Part shown: one piece after another, positions 42,501 through 54,705 of the stretch
Numbering within the stretch: position 1 is the first letter of the stretch
Layout: each line of letters opens with the position of its first letter
Origin: Sinotaia quadrata
Lineage: Eukaryota; Mollusca; Gastropoda; Architaenioglossa; Viviparidae
Assembly: GCA_028829895.1 (NCBI GenBank)
Contig: CM054177.1
Span: 28,471,564-28,535,563 of the forward strand
DNA length: 64,000 bases
Direction of reading: 5' to 3'
Made by a program: the position numbers and the translations under genes
Notes under the pieces: generated by a model
Databases searched by the model: none
Told to the model about the DNA's origin: nothing
The model's input: the letters and a program-made list of their open reading frames with translations, nothing else

Positions 42501-44633
42501 ACATCATCAAACACTTACAATTTCTGTGAAAACATTAATCTGTCGATTTGTAATACTGAATGTACTTACAAATACTAGTCTAAAGGAAGTCAAACATTAC
42601 AACAATAAAAATTAAATTTGTTAATAATAATATAGCTTGAACAAGTTTGATTTTACAAGATTTTCAAATTTACTACTGTACACAAAAAGGAGAGGTCATA
42701 TTACATTATTAGACAAGCCACAGAGACACTCTTTTTACTAAAGATGAATAATAAACATGACATAATGAAACATCATTTGCATAATTATTATTGATGGCAG
42801 ATTTTAACTATTAAAGAAACAAATCAAAAACATGTTACACAGCTATGAAATGAGCAATGTTCTGATTACATAGAGTTTAGACAAAATGACATCAAAAGAA
42901 AAGCATTGACAGTTTTAGAAAGAAAAAAAAATCAATGAAAATCATTGAAATAAAAATATGCATAATTACATGTATATAAGTATAAGAAAAATTTATGAAA
43001 CTACTAAAAAATGTCTCGCTATCAGAGACAAATAACTTTATAAGTTATAACGGAATTTGCTCTTAAGCTTAGAAAAGTTTTAAATTTATTACATATAAAC
43101 TATAATGCTTAATATTATACTTTAGTATTAGTAGTGACTTCTGATCACAACTTTTGTCAGACATTCATACTTCTAACATTTTCATGCTTGTAAACTATTT
43201 TTTTTTTAAGTGATTTTTTTAACCTTGCTTAACTGTCCCTGTACATTTTTTAAAGTATTAATTATTACAACTAAATAGAAGTTGCCTTTGTATTGTGTAG
43301 TCCAATTCTTTTCTTTAAATTTGTTCCAGCTAAATTTATTAAGTGCAAATGACTAAATACACTGAACATTAGGATAGGTTTGTTCTATGTCACAGATTAA
43401 AAAAAGATAACAAACCCCTGCTGCAGTAAAACATGTCTGAATAATTTCTGCAATGATAAAAACTATTGCTTGTGAAAATTCAAGAAATTCAAAAAATGAT
43501 GTTGGAACATTTGCAAGTTAATTCAAAAAGTGATGTTGGAACATTTGCAACAGTTAATTCAAAAAGTGCTGTTGGAACATTTGCAACAGTTACTATTTGT
43601 GTAAGAACACATACTTTACAAAATATACAGTGCTGTCTGAGCCTCCAGTAAATTTTTTTAAGTAATGCAGAATATATATTTGCCTTGTTCTGAGTGACAT
43701 CAATGATGGTGTGAAATTTCAAACATCATATATCTGACTGACAAATCCACTGATACCAGTAATAGAGAAAAATCAGTACAAAATTCTAAAACTGTTAACT
43801 GATTTGCAGTTTGAACAGAGCTAACTGTTTAAGTTAATCTAGCCATTAAAAAATAAAAACAGAGGCAGGGATTAAACTGAAGATAAAGAACAAACTTGAA
43901 CATATCTAACACTGTAACAGTCTAACTAATCAAGCCATTTTTTAAAAAATAGGGGGGGGGGGAGTGATATATAAATAAATATATTTGCAAACGTATATTG
44001 AAAATGAAAATTGTGAAAGTAAAAGTGAAGTATTCTTGACCAAAGTCTGTGCAAAAACATTAAAACAGAATTAAACCCCTGCTCCCACGAAGAAAAGTGA
44101 GCTATTCTGGTACTGTCAAAGCATTCGGTTGATATTTCTTAGTAAGATGTGCATCTATTTCGTACTAAAGTAATAGTAATATTTGGAGATAATGATGCGT
44201 TGTTCTTTTCACAATACTACAGAAGAAAACTTATCAATTGTTAACTCTTCAACTAGTGCAAACATTCCACAAACAATAAATCTAACTATGAAAAATAAAA
44301 ATTCAAATAATTAAGCTAAGTGCAGAGTTTATAAATCATACTAATCAAACTTCGTATTATCCTACTTTCTTTGTAATTTATAACTTAACAGTTGAAAATT
44401 TACGGGTTTTTTTTCAATTTTTCAGTTCAGTACAATATCGCAGCAGGCAGCAACCACTAAATCACTTTTAGTGTTTACTACAAGTAGCACAACTGTTACT
44501 TTAGCATAATATAGGCCTACGATATTTTAGGATGAAAGACAAAATATTATAAATAATATCATTACCTTTTGTCGCCAGGTCGCAGTCGTTTTTCCCGGTC
44601 ATCTCTTCTCCCTGACTGTATTGTCGGCGGCAT
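22712..44633 (-). CDS. PAF1: RNA polymerase II-associated factor 1 (PAF1), complete, 13 exons
   Basis: PAF1 is the core subunit of the nuclear PAF1 complex, which travels with elongating Pol II and supports H2B ubiquitylation and H3K4/K79 methylation. Exons: 44566-44633, 42106-42198, 38439-38560, 37243-37309, 35980-36081, 34834-34939, 32917-32985, 32076-32182, 30032-30148, 29431-29556, 26989-27091, 25759-25837, 22712-23094. They join in frame to 514 codons including the stop (human 531 aa). Family signatures include [84 protein letters not shown] and [17 protein letters not shown]. The last exon replaces much of the usual acidic tail with an RS-rich block (about residues 415-480) and ends in SGSDSD. 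All introns are GT-AG; the exon 9 donor (gtatta) is weak. Exons 11 and 12 recur at 61-63 kb. Confidence 0.95.
24196..24560. repeat. Minisatellite in PAF1 intron 12
   Basis: Irregular units containing 'tttgaaagccataccaaaaa' and 'atggaaagttag'. It marks the left end of the region duplicated at 60.7 kb. Confidence 0.8.
24870..25295. repeat. About 61-bp minisatellite, about 7 units
   Basis: Units contain 'tgctgacagcatcccttaca' and 'ccttgtatcagtctc'. Most of this array (about 24618-25165) is missing from the duplicate, where the flanks join directly near 61032. Confidence 0.88.
25838..26510 (-). repeat. Splice-acceptor-bearing minisatellite in PAF1 intron 11
   Basis: Roughly ten to twelve units of 50-60 bp. 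On the - strand units read like a degenerate acceptor (tttgacag or ttaggaaa variants) followed by gaaatgaggctgagtt and ggtggaacc, copying the first 26-28 nt of exon 12 (gaaatgaggttaagtatgct then ggaacc). The three units at 26180-26360 are nearly identical. The genuine acceptor is at the exon-proximal edge. Confidence 0.85.
27463..27531. repeat. (CA)n microsatellite in PAF1 intron 10
   Basis: A long (ca)n run. The duplicate has only a degenerate version at about 63820-63875. Confidence 0.95.
29018..29218 (+). repeat. Dispersed repeat, inverted partner of 41685-41905
   Basis: Starts with 'gggcaagatgttaattctcc' and runs through 'tctagaag' and 'gatagtaagtaa'. The reverse complement of 41685-41905 matches at roughly 80 percent by eye. 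It lies in PAF1 intron 10; family unknown. Confidence 0.8.
32183..32640 (-). repeat. Splice-acceptor-bearing minisatellite in PAF1 intron 7
   Basis: About five to six units of about 60-75 bp. On the - strand each carries tttgtag followed by ctatagaaattccatt and a copy of caaggtgttgtt, imitating the exon 8 acceptor and its first about 35 nt (ctgtggaagtttccatttgc, then caagtgttgtttga). The copies are imperfect. The real exon is at the lower-coordinate edge. Confidence 0.85.
34940..35965 (-). repeat. Splice-acceptor-bearing minisatellite in PAF1 intron 5
   Basis: Eight near-identical 47-bp units (34940-35330) repeat the exon 6 acceptor (tttatcag) plus the first about 17-19 nt of exon 6 (agtgggttttaagatcaag). 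They are followed by about four degenerate units. A second subfamily of 42-50 bp ('gtaaggaagtgcttgatatt' on the + strand, 35520-35965) runs almost to the exon 5 donor. Practically the whole intron is array. Confidence 0.92.
37050..37160. other. GC-richer island with GAGC repeats in PAF1 intron 3-4 region
   Basis: Contains gagcgagcgagcgagc followed by 'atcagggctaaagatggacg' and 'acgtcgtgagga'. It is compositionally unlike the surrounding AT-rich intron. No tRNA or snoRNA hallmark was found; possibly part of a SINE. Confidence 0.3.
38618..40195 (+). mobile_element. Ty3/gypsy retrotransposon relic (leader, RT, RNase H) in PAF1 intron 2
   Basis: A decayed pol gene on the strand opposite PAF1. 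38840-38960 translates to the usual pre-RT segment ([17 protein letters not shown]). 39303-39520 encodes the RT palm with [11 protein letters not shown], the NFMDDLL catalytic box and [16 protein letters not shown]. 39800-40190 encodes RNase H with [43 protein letters not shown] and, after a frameshift, YVADFLSRH. Stops and frameshifts separate these blocks and integrase was not seen, so it is inactive. The 5' part shares sequence with 6316-6498. Confidence 0.9.
41685..41905 (-). repeat. Dispersed repeat, inverted partner of 29018-29218
   Basis: Reverse complement of the repeat in intron 10, here in PAF1 intron 2. The pair is within one transcription unit in opposite orientation, so the transcript could fold a duplex of about 200 bp. 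Confidence 0.8.
43490..43595. repeat. About 33-36-bp tandem repeat, 3 units
   Basis: Units contain 'gttggaacatttgcaa' and 'gttaattcaaaaagtg', in PAF1 intron 1. Confidence 0.85.
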
Positions 44634-44929
44634 TTTTTTTCTTTTTGCAACTTCTTAAACTAAAAGAAAGACAGTCTCAATTGTACTACTACTAGTCCAT
44701 GTCTTCACATAAACAGGAAACTCTAAAATCAATGTACAAAACGTTGTATAGGAATTTACGGAAGCTTATTTATTTTAATATTCTCAGTTAAAGAAATATA
44801 AAACACATAAAATTGTATTCGCTTTTAATTGTTTGTATTTATTTAACTGTAAATTTTGCTTGTTTGTTTTGTTAAGTCAAAGTTCTTGTAGTATTTTATT
44901 TTTAAAATGACAACCGGGAATATTTAAAC
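44634..44929. promoter_or_regulatory. PAF1-MED29 divergent promoter region
   Basis: Only 296 bp separate the two start codons, so both 5' UTRs and promoters must lie in or very near this segment unless upstream noncoding exons exist. It is AT-rich with no clear TATA box at a fixed distance. 'caaccgggaat' near the MED29 side is a weak ETS-like word. The arrangement implies co-regulation of two Pol II co-factors. Confidence 0.75.
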
Positions 44930-47900
44930 ATGGCTGCTCAAATGCAAGCACAAGTAAATGTGCCCCAGCAGCAGCCAACAGGACAACCTCCACCTCAGCC
45001 TGCTCAACAGGGTGATCTTGATCCAATCACTAAATTTAAACTTCTTCTTCCACGACTCAAAGATTCTTTGATAGTAAGAAAATGCGTATGACAGTAATAT
45101 GTTGGTCGATGTGCATAATATTCAATAAACTATAGCTCACTTTAAAATGTGAATTTGATAGGGACAGTCGAGAGCAGAAAAATCAATATTCTTGTAATGT
45201 ATAGTTCATTTTATTTTAAAACTGTAAAAGAGAAGAAAATAAGATTGCTGAAATACTCTTGGTAGATTACACAATAACACTTGATTTCCATATCCTGATA
45301 TAATGGAAATTAGAATGCACACTGAAAAGTAGGCCTATATCTTGTACTAGTTGCAGTAGACTGAATATACTATAGATCATATTACTGGATATTATTTTAT
45401 GTATCATAATTCATATTACACATACACACACGATTATCAAATATTGCTGAGTCATGATAACTCTATTCCATCTGGATAGGACGGGTTAAGAATAACTTAA
45501 GAAAATTTAAATGTGAAATATAAGTTGTACTGAGTTGGAATTAATTATAATAAATAGTTTCAAAATAATTTTAGTAGTAATAAGGATTTTTTATAATAGC
45601 ACTAACAGAGGTTACTGTGTCAAAAAAATAAACAGTAACCATATGCTTACTGTAATAAATGAGAGTGTGTACTTTATGAATCCTTACTTCCCAAACTGTC
45701 TTTACTACTAGTAAGTAGTATTTCTGGATCTTTCTAGACAGCTTCAATATTGATTTATAGAACACTTGTTCTTGAAACAGTTCTAAGTATTTTCTAGTAA
45801 TAAGCTAAAGATAAATGCCTTACTACAACATGACAAAAAATACATAATTAATAAGCAAACAACATGAAATGTATAGTATAAATAATAGGACTGAAATTAT
45901 TACTATTAGCATAAAGTTTCGACTTAAATGCAATGACAAAATAAATTCTCCATTGCACGATGGCATATCATAAAAGTTAGAAATCACCCATGTTATTATT
46001 TCCTTCTTTTTTCAATATTTTCTTTTATTTACAATACAACTTTTTACAAGTAACAGTTTTTACTAATTTTAGTCTCGTCAATTTCAAAGTCAAAGTAGTG
46101 AGTAATTTTCATCCAAATTAAATCATCGAATTATTAGTTCTGGGCTTAAATTGACCATTACTAATTTCTGTTAATGAAGAATTATGTTTTTATTTTCAGG
46201 CTCTTTGCAGAGTGGCAGGTCACATATTTAAAAACAATGCTATACATGACAGTGGAAGGTAAATATTTTCTACTGACATAAGATATTTTTTTTATGAAAT
46301 GGAATTGAAATGCAGTAGACTTTTCATCTTTGGATGTTCTCTATCTTGGGTTGTTTTTGTGAGGATTTCCTCTTCTTAGCCTATTCTGAAAAGAGCATTC
46401 TAATTGTTATAGTTCATGTGGAGGACTCGAGGAGGTTAGTTTCTTATAAAGTTATAATGCAGCTGGTGGCTTTGTTTTTTTTAAGTCACTACTTAAAATG
46501 TTTTATAGAAGGTGTAGTTGATTGCTTCTATAAGGAAATTGATGTGCTTATTGGATTAATTTTTCTGTTTGTGGCTGTGAATGAAGTAGTGATTGTGTGG
46601 AGGGTGGGATTTGTAATCTGTTTGTAGTGTCAATGATTGTTTTTTCTTCATTGTAGAGTGGACACTGCAATAGGAAGTGTTGTATAGAGTTTGCTGTTTT
46701 ACAGTGATTGCATGTTTTTGTTTGACCTGAAATCTTGTGTGTTAAAGTGTTGACTTTACTCTTAATCTGAAAATAGCTTTGTTGGGTAAGTTAGGAGGTC
46801 ATTTTTTTTTCATTTTATAAATCTGTTTAATTTTTGTGCACACATTTCTGAATTGTGTATGGGACTGTGTGACTGTCTCCTCTCTTGTGTACCATATTTT
46901 GCCCCTTTATCTGCTGTTTCATTTCCTGTTATATACAAGTGGCTTGCTATCCATAATAATGTGGTTTTAATGTTGTGTTTATTATGGTAGTCACACAAAA
47001 ACTTTCACAACTGAACGAAAACCTATCCTTACCCCTAAATAAAACATTCTAATACTAACTGATTCATTATCTTTATACAGACATTATGCAATACAAACAT
47101 CTTCCTAGAACATACACCACAAACAGAATAAGAAACAACATCAAAAAACTATATAAATGCACTATTTTATTTATATGTATATAGAGAAAAGGCCATTGTG
47201 TAAAGTTATGAAAATATCATTATCTTCACATCATAATGCAAACTTTCAGTATATATTTGGATGGTATAAAAATTAAATAAAAAATATATAATCTATAATG
47301 ACATTAAAAAAAACCTCATGATATCATAAATCTAATTATGTGATATGAAATATGGCATGATGTGAAATTTTAAGAGCAAAAAATCTGTAAAAAAAACTCA
47401 GTATAATTTGTATTTATGCATATAATGACTTTTGTAATATAATGATTATTTTTGTTGTTCACATTTTATAGACACAAATTTTGATCATAATTTTACTACT
47501 TAATTCATTAAACCTTAAATATTTAAACCATAAATATTTGAAACTGCCATGATTAATGGTAAAGAATCTTTATGACAAATGTGATAAATTTAAATATTAT
47601 TAAAAGAAGATCTTATTGTTTAAAATCTAACTGATTTAAGTATAATTTACTCCCTTTTATGTTACTGTTTATACCAGTATTTCTTAAACTTTCTTTGCTT
47701 GTGGCACATTGTTTCGCCATGTGGGATATTAAAGCACATCCATACAATAGGTGGCTGCAGATGTTTTCATGTTTTAATAAAAATACTTTTTTTGTTTCTT
47801 GCAGCACAGCCTCGCAGTTTCATGGCACACTCTTTGAGAATCACTGGTTTAGACCATCCTTCCTTAAAATTTAAATTATGATAGAAATCACCCTTTGACA

Positions 47901-50304
47901 TAATTATAAGTGAAGATTATGACGTTTCCTCTCTCTGTTTCATTATTTTATAGCCTCATTTATTGGTTTATAGCCATGTTTCATTGGTTATAGCCATGTT
48001 TTATTGATTTTATTGATTTTATGATGTATAAAATACAATGATGATGTTTAAAATACATTGATTGTTAGACTTATTACAATTTATACGAACTTTTAATATA
48101 TCATATTTATTTTATGTAAATTCTGTTATATGTATTTGTACCTGAGTATTTAAAGTAATAACTTAATGTTTACATATTATCACTTATTCAACTCTTATTG
48201 CCAAAATAAAGTATATACTATAGAGTGTTTCCAAAACATTTATTCCATGTTAAAGGGGATATTATTACCATAAAGACAGACTGCTATCTTTCATCGGCTG
48301 TTTGAAACCATTTCTATTTATTTAAAATTATTTTGCTCATATATATCACTGAGTTTCTGTGGTAAAAAGATATTTACATCTTTATCTTTGGACATAGCAG
48401 GATTTTTTAACCAGAATTCCACGGAACCCTAGGATTCCATGAAAGGTTTTTAGGTTTGCCAGAGAGATCATGATTGGAAAAAAAATAAAGATCATATAAT
48501 AATTTTTATGCAGTTTTATCCAAAATTATTTAAAGGTTCTCCAGTGTATAAAGATTGATAAAGGCTGTTATAAAGGAAGAACTTCTTGTAATGTTTCATT
48601 GTTAGACTAAAGCATAATTAGTTGAATATATACTAATTTAAGTGTCTTATTTGAATGGAGGACATTGTGCAAGTGCTTAATTAGCTGAATACAAGCTGAT
48701 GTAGATGTCTTATTTGAATGGACATTGCAATACCACAGATGTATTTTAATATATATTTATAAAAACAACACAATTCTATGGCATTACAATATATATATTC
48801 AAATAAAACATCTGATTCAGTATATATTCAGTTAATTAAACACTATATAAAATCAACAAAAGAAGAAAGAAGACTGATTTCATTAGCACAAACAAATAAA
48901 ATTTCTTCCCTTCACATTTGATGAGTGGTATTTTTGAAAGCTTTGGCTCACAATCCTAAATTAATTTGCAGGCTATAACAATAAACAAGTATTGTGGTGA
49001 GCCAGCAAATATGTTGTGAAAAGATCCTCTTGTATAATGAACGGCTATGACTGATTATGTTTTATGGAATTTAACAGGTCCTATTTCCAACATATATGAG
49101 CAAGATCCTAATGTTCTAAAAAGATGGCCTCAACAATCTAATGTTGTATGCAAGAAAAGATGGCCTATATATCATCATGCTGTGTTCTGAAAATATGGCC
49201 TCAACATCTTAACACTATTTGCTAGAAAAGATGGCTATGCATTGTAATGCTGGATACTAGAAAAGGTGGCTATACGCTGTAATGCTGGATACTAGAAAAA
49301 AATGGACTCAACATTTTAATACTCTATGCTAGAAAAGATGGCTATACATCATAATACAGCAGTACAGCATTAAACCTTATTTCCTGCTCATTATTCAAGC
49401 ATTAAGTGATTTTGTAGCCCAAGAAAATATATGACAGTACATTCAGCCATTTTAAAAAAAAGATTGGTGTGGTATCATTTGAAATGCCTTTAATTTAAAT
49501 GACAATATGTGTGTGGAAGTGATCATTAATTTGTCAGGGATTTAATCAAAGCATGTTTATGTGTGTGTATATTAAAACTTTATTAGGTGATGTTTTCTCA
49601 AAACATTTTGCCAAAGTGTTTGAATGATAATGAACAGAGGCCTTGAGGTCAGTTCAAGTATGTATAAGCTTCTAAATTTTTTATTTTTTACTGAAGACGT
49701 ATTCCATCCTTTCAGAAGAATGTTCCTTAATCTTATTACTTTAGCATATATATCAATATAGTGGTTTAGTTATGATTTTATTTTTAATTATACAATGCTT
49801 ATTGTCTTCAGTCAGCCAGAAAACCAACTGCGATCAGAGAGATTTGAAAAAAGCCTTGAAGATTTTTGTGGCATTTGTGACCAGATTGAAGTTAATTTGG
49901 TAATTTTTAAAACTTTTATTATTCAGATAATATTAATGCAAAAATTGGTTGATAGTCACATAGCTAGACAGAATCATTAATTAATAATATTTTATGAAGC
50001 CTTTTCAAAAAGATTTTCTTTATACTTCTTTCAAAAAGTTATCAATTATTTTTAATGTCTTTGGCAGAGATTGGCATTGGAACTTCATCATCAGACTTCA
50101 GACAGTATCAGAAACACACCACTCTCAGTAATGATTCCAAAGTCTGATCCCGGAACTGGTCAGCAGGAAGGCCAATCTTATGCCCAGTATCTTACAACTA
50201 TGCGCACACAGATCAACTATGCGAAAGAAATTCATGACATTTTACAGGAGAGTATAATGAAACTCATTGAAAAATCACAGCCTCAGATCACACATCAAGA
50301 CTAA
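44930..50304 (+). CDS. MED29: Mediator complex subunit 29 (MED29/intersex), complete, 4 exons
   Basis: MED29 is a Mediator subunit that helps transmit activator signals to Pol II; the Drosophila orthologue is intersex. Exons 44930-45073, 46200-46258, 49812-49899 and 50068-50304 join in frame to 175 codons plus stop, with GT-AG introns (phases 0, 2, 0). A Gln/Pro-rich N-terminus (residues 1-28) precedes DPITKFKLLLPRLKDSL, then RSERFEKSLEDFCGICDQIE, LALELHHQTSDS and SYAQYLTTMRTQINYAKEIH, which follow the order of human MED29 motifs (for example DKCLEEFYALCDQLE, YPQYLAVIKAQISCAKDIH). Length is slightly below human (200 aa). AATAAA near 50395 is a possible poly(A) signal. Transcribed head to head with PAF1. 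Confidence 0.94.
46330..47000 (-). mobile_element. Non-LTR retrotransposon relic (RNase H and 3' end) in MED29 intron 2
   Basis: On the - strand, 46810-46998 encodes a fragment of a LINE RNase H domain with LLWIASHLYITGNETADKGA, matching the W-x-P-S-H-x-G-x-x-G-N-E-x-A-D motif of Jockey/I-type elements. Further along, near 46660, a QHFLLQCPLYNE-like segment resembles the common C-terminal Cys/His tail. Frameshifts and stops show it is dead. Confidence 0.7.
47675..47846. mobile_element. hAT-type MITE, 172 bp
   Basis: Ends are cagtatttcttaaac and the inverse of cagtgattctcaaag, giving about 12 of 15 matching TIR bases. They are flanked by gtttatac (47667-47674) and gtttagac (47847-47854), an 8-bp target duplication with one mismatch, which is the hAT signature. 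It lies in MED29 intron 2 and has no coding capacity. Confidence 0.8.
49100..49345. repeat. About 40-bp minisatellite in MED29 intron 2
   Basis: Five to six irregular units containing 'ctagaaaagatggctata' and 'taatgctggata'. Confidence 0.75.
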
Positions 50305-50399
50305 TCGTGGTATTTGCAATTGCAAAATACAGTAAAGTCATGATGAGACCAAGAAATTGTAAATTTGAGATTTGGCTGCCCGACTTAACAGAACAAATA

Positions 50400-52100
50400 A
50401 AGAATAATTATGGAAAGTGAACTGTGGAACACTTTCTGAACAAGCTTAAAATTTATTGCAGTAAGTCTATGTAACATTTTAACAAAAATGTGCAGACATC
50501 TAGTGGTGAATATCCACATATGCAAAAATGAAACAAAAGTGATAAGAAATAAGCTTTTTTTTTTAATTTTGGGTGTGTGGGTGATTTTAATTTTTTTTAA
50601 AATAAAGTTTCAACTAAATATTTTTCTTTTTAAGAGTGAGGACTTTTTTAAAATCTATAGACTGTACCATTGGATGGTCTTTATGTAATATTTATTTCAA
50701 ACTTTAGGCATAGACATATTTTTGTTTCTTATAAGTGAAACATTTCAGTTTATTTATACTTATATAAATACTTATACCAGCAATATTTACAATTTGTTTT
50801 AAATTGAATGATTATAAAAATGCTAACTGTCAAATGTAGAATTCAACTTATACTTTAGAATCTAGACTAGCTATTTAAAACAAAATTGCCTGAATAAATA
50901 TATATAAATATATATATATATATAAGCTTTCTCTGGAATTATGTTCAATCTAACTAAAGCACATTTTATACATTTTTGCAGATTTACAATAAAACCTTTT
51001 AAAATCCTAATGAATTATACCAATAACTGAAACTTTAAAAGAATATTTTTATGAATATGTTCTGAGTTGGGTTCTGAGAACTGCTGTTTGGGCTATAACA
51101 ACTTTTATAGGCAGTTTTTTAGTATATCAGAGAAGCTATTACAACTGTAAATGTTCTCATAAATGCAAATTCCACTCATCTTTTGACATAATTATATTCA
51201 AACCAATCATGATTATATTCTTTTTAAAAAAAACTATACAAGAAAGAGTCAATTTATATATTATCTTGCCATCAAGGTTACTTTTACTTTTTGCAATACT
51301 GATCTATAAAGTCGAGTAGTACTTTGTGTCTCAATGCAGATTTATAAATCATGAGTAAACCTACCTTCTTTAAGGTTGCTGTTTAGTTATTTTATGTTGC
51401 CTGTTAAAATATAGTAAAATGCTTATTGAGGCTAAATACTAAAGTCAAAGAGAAACAAAGGTTCATTTATCATTTTGAGTTGCACATAATCTGGTAAGTG
51501 CAGAAATGATATACAACAAAGTGTTCAGGTACTCAGTAACCGTCATCTGGGATCCATTTTACACCAAATGTTAACTAAAGAGAGAGTTTGTTAAAAACAA
51601 TAATTCTGTAATATCTGACATAGTAAATATTCAGAAATGTTCTAGATTGCAACACTATCCAGAACTGGTTCGAGAAGTTCACTTGGAGGCAGTATCAGAA
51701 CTAAAATATACTAGAAAACATAGAAAGAACATGAGTGCTTTCAGTCACATCTTTAAGTGATCAGAATATAAATACAGCCTTTGCCCTCAACATATTGAGC
51801 AGATATCTTCTTTGGATATTGTTTTAAACTTAGTTTATCACCTCCAAAATTTAGACTGTGCATGATTTTGCTTAAAGAAGAGCAGTTTGTGACCAATCTG
51901 TTGACTTGCAAACAAGCATTTGGCTGTTACTTATCTTGATAATGTCAGAAAATGCTCATTTGAATTATTTTGCTGCCTGAATAAACAAAACCCACAGTAC
52001 TTTAGATATGGATCCTCATGATTTCCATTGTAAATATTTCATTCATGTTTGATGCATGTCGTCGTTTGGTATGATTGATCCATAATTTTGTTCTGATAGT
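50400..52100. other. Intergenic region downstream of MED29
   Basis: AT-rich, no supported exon. Possible MED29 3' UTR up to an AATAAA near 50395 or 50601. 51600-52100 may belong to the transposase relic that follows. Confidence 0.4.
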
Positions 52101-52129
52101 ATGATAGTGTTAAGTATGACATCTGACCA

Positions 52130-52480
52130 TTTGTACATTTGTTGTAGGTATGTACTTGTTTGTAAATTTAACACCATCATGATGCTGATACAGCCACAGT
52201 TTGCATCCAGTAAGACAGAGCAATATCACATTCCATTCCAAATGGCATTCGATGAACACTTTAAGGACTGTTGAACATTTAATGGTTTCTCACACAATCT
52301 AGACATTTCTTGGCCAGCCCAATCACCTGATTTGATTTCATGCAAATTCATTATGGTGGTCTGTTTAGAAAACAAAGAGTTTGAAACTTGTCCAGCTGAC
52401 AAATGGTATCAAGCAGAGAACTGTGGAAGGAATTAGAAAATACTATTTATCCTGCTACTGTGTAGGATAGAAAACGGTAT
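52130..52480 (+). mobile_element. Tc1/mariner-superfamily transposase relic
   Basis: Around 52305-52360 the translation contains WPAQSPDLIS followed by a frame-disrupted remnant of the usual DFxLWGxLK segment, the hallmark region around the last catalytic Asp of mariner-like transposases. Stops and shifts interrupt it. No terminal repeats were identified. Confidence 0.6.
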
Positions 52481-53214
52481 AAATCAAGTGCGTGTCTTGA
52501 TGAATGACATCTTGCAGTGTTATTGTTAAGAAATGACATTTTTGTGTTAATAAATAATGGTTTTAACACTTGTCTTTCACTGTACATTAAATAAATTTGA
52601 AATTTAAAAAGTGGTTGACTTGAATTGTTCAAAGTGATGATGAATTCCTCACTACCTATTAAACCAATCAGTGTGTGTTTTTTTATCTCTGTGCAAAGCC
52701 TGGCATGGTTGGTCCAAAAGGTATGTAACAGACTAATTGACGTTGGAGAAAACTAAGGTTTTTATGAAATACTAGTTATTTTATAGTAATATTAATATAG
52801 CATTTTTATTATTCTATTGTATATATAATTGTTTACCGAGTTGTTTTCTTAGTTATTTTCACATATACTAAGAACAGTATAAAACGTACTAAAAATGTTA
52901 ATATTTTAAATGATATATTTATCAGTGACTGAACACAGAAATATTAAAAAGTTACATGAAACTGATCTCTGAAAGCAAATCTCCAGAAAAGTTGCAAGCT
53001 ACAAGATATTCAGATTTTACCCCTATCAGGAATTTTTTCTAGTTAATCATGTCGTCATATTTATATGCACCATGAAACCTAGTCATGTACCCTGATTCAC
53101 AGGCTGGTTTTTATAGATAATTTCCACATTACATTTTCTTGGGGTTTTTATTGACAATATAGAAGTATGGTTTTTTTTATTGACAATATAGAAGTATGGC
53201 AGGGAAAATGTGTT

Positions 53215-53345
53215 TCACTAAATACTAGTGAAATTAAAGATAACTGAACAATTGGGAAGTTAGAAGCTGGAGTTTCTGTAGCTTCAATTACTGATGAATA
53301 TCATATTTCTAAACAAACTGTTTTTAAAAAAAATGCTTTATTCCA
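53215..53345 (+). mobile_element. pogo/Tigger-type transposase relic (CENP-B-like HTH)
   Basis: One frame gives KLEAGVSVASITDEYHISKQ then TVFKK, the psq/CENP-B N-terminal helix-turn-helix found in pogo, Tigger and jerky-type proteins. An upstream stop codon and the loss of downstream homology show a fragment. Confidence 0.75.
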
Positions 53346-54705
53346 GACAACCTTTACCTCCATATAGTCTTCAAAATCAATGATTCATTGTGATGATAAT
53401 ACTGAAAGGAAATTTTAAATTGAAAGAAAACATAAAGTCAGTGTGTGTGTGCATATGCACATTTGTTTGTATGTTTATATTAAATGTTAAAATACATAGT
53501 CTAACAAAAATAAAATGTCACAAATAATGTTTTTTTTCAAAATAAAATGTAAAAAAAAATAAAATATTTAATGTCACTAATAAGCTATGTAGAGGGACAT
53601 CTGAAAGAAAGAAAAAAGAAGAGATATTTTGGTTGCAAAGAGATAGTGTTTGAAAATAACATTCTTGTTCAAAAACATGAGAAAAGGTAAAATATGTGAT
53701 TGAAATTAAACTTTATTTTTAAAATCCAAAATTTGTTCATGTGTGATGCTATTCGTGTTTATACAAGAAGCAAAAGAAAAAGAAGCTAAAATTAGTGGGC
53801 CTACTTTTTATTTTCAAAGCACATTATTTTATTATGTTTTGTAAACACTAACATATCAATTATTTAATTTAATTTTAATAAAATTAGCATAGTTACTTAT
53901 TTCATAACCGAAAGAAATATACTAATGAAGTGTGATATTTATTTTTAAGTAACAATGTCCAAAACCTAGTTATTATTATTCTCTTATTGATTTCTGTGGC
54001 GGGGGAAAAAAAAGAAGGGGGGGTGAACTCTTATACTCTGGAAGTTATCACGATTTTTTCTAACTGATAATTTTCTTTTAAAATTAAAGTAAATATTGAC
54101 TAGGTTTAAATCAACCCAATTCTAGCATTTACATTAGAAAAATTCTGCTTCGTAGTCCCATGAGTAGACAACATTCGCTTTTTGCTCCTGATTCCATTTT
54201 CTGTGTGTCGAATCTACAGGAATATTATCAGTATCCTGTGCATCCCGAGATTGAAAGAAACGCTTAAATTTTGTGGAGGAAATAGCTAGGAGTATGTGTT
54301 TTAATAGTTTCGTTCATCGGTTGAATGCTTCATACTTTGTACAGTGAGTGTTCCAGATCTGCACAGTGTTGTTCACCGATACTGGGATCCGTGAGCCAAA
54401 CGTATAATAACAGACATCTGAGGATTTAGTATTTTAATATGTTATCTGCTTTGTGTTTACATATTTTGTATCAGTAACTGAACTACGGTGGAAAACACAA
54501 GGTATGCAACAACTTTCTATGACAATATTCACTTGAAATAAAACAATGTTATTTATATTAACATTAAGTGCATACATAAAAGTGTATGCCAAAATTACAT
54601 GAGTATTGCGAATTATGTTTGTGCATCAGCCTGCGTTGAGAAGAAATTCGTTATGTGCTACATTTTAACCAGTGATTGATTTTCTGTGTCCTACAAATAC
54701 GTACA

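Noticed and set aside
48390..48560. Another possible MITE ('ccacggaaccctaggattcc')
   Set aside because: Internal sequence looks transposon-like, but I could not define matching ends or a target duplication.
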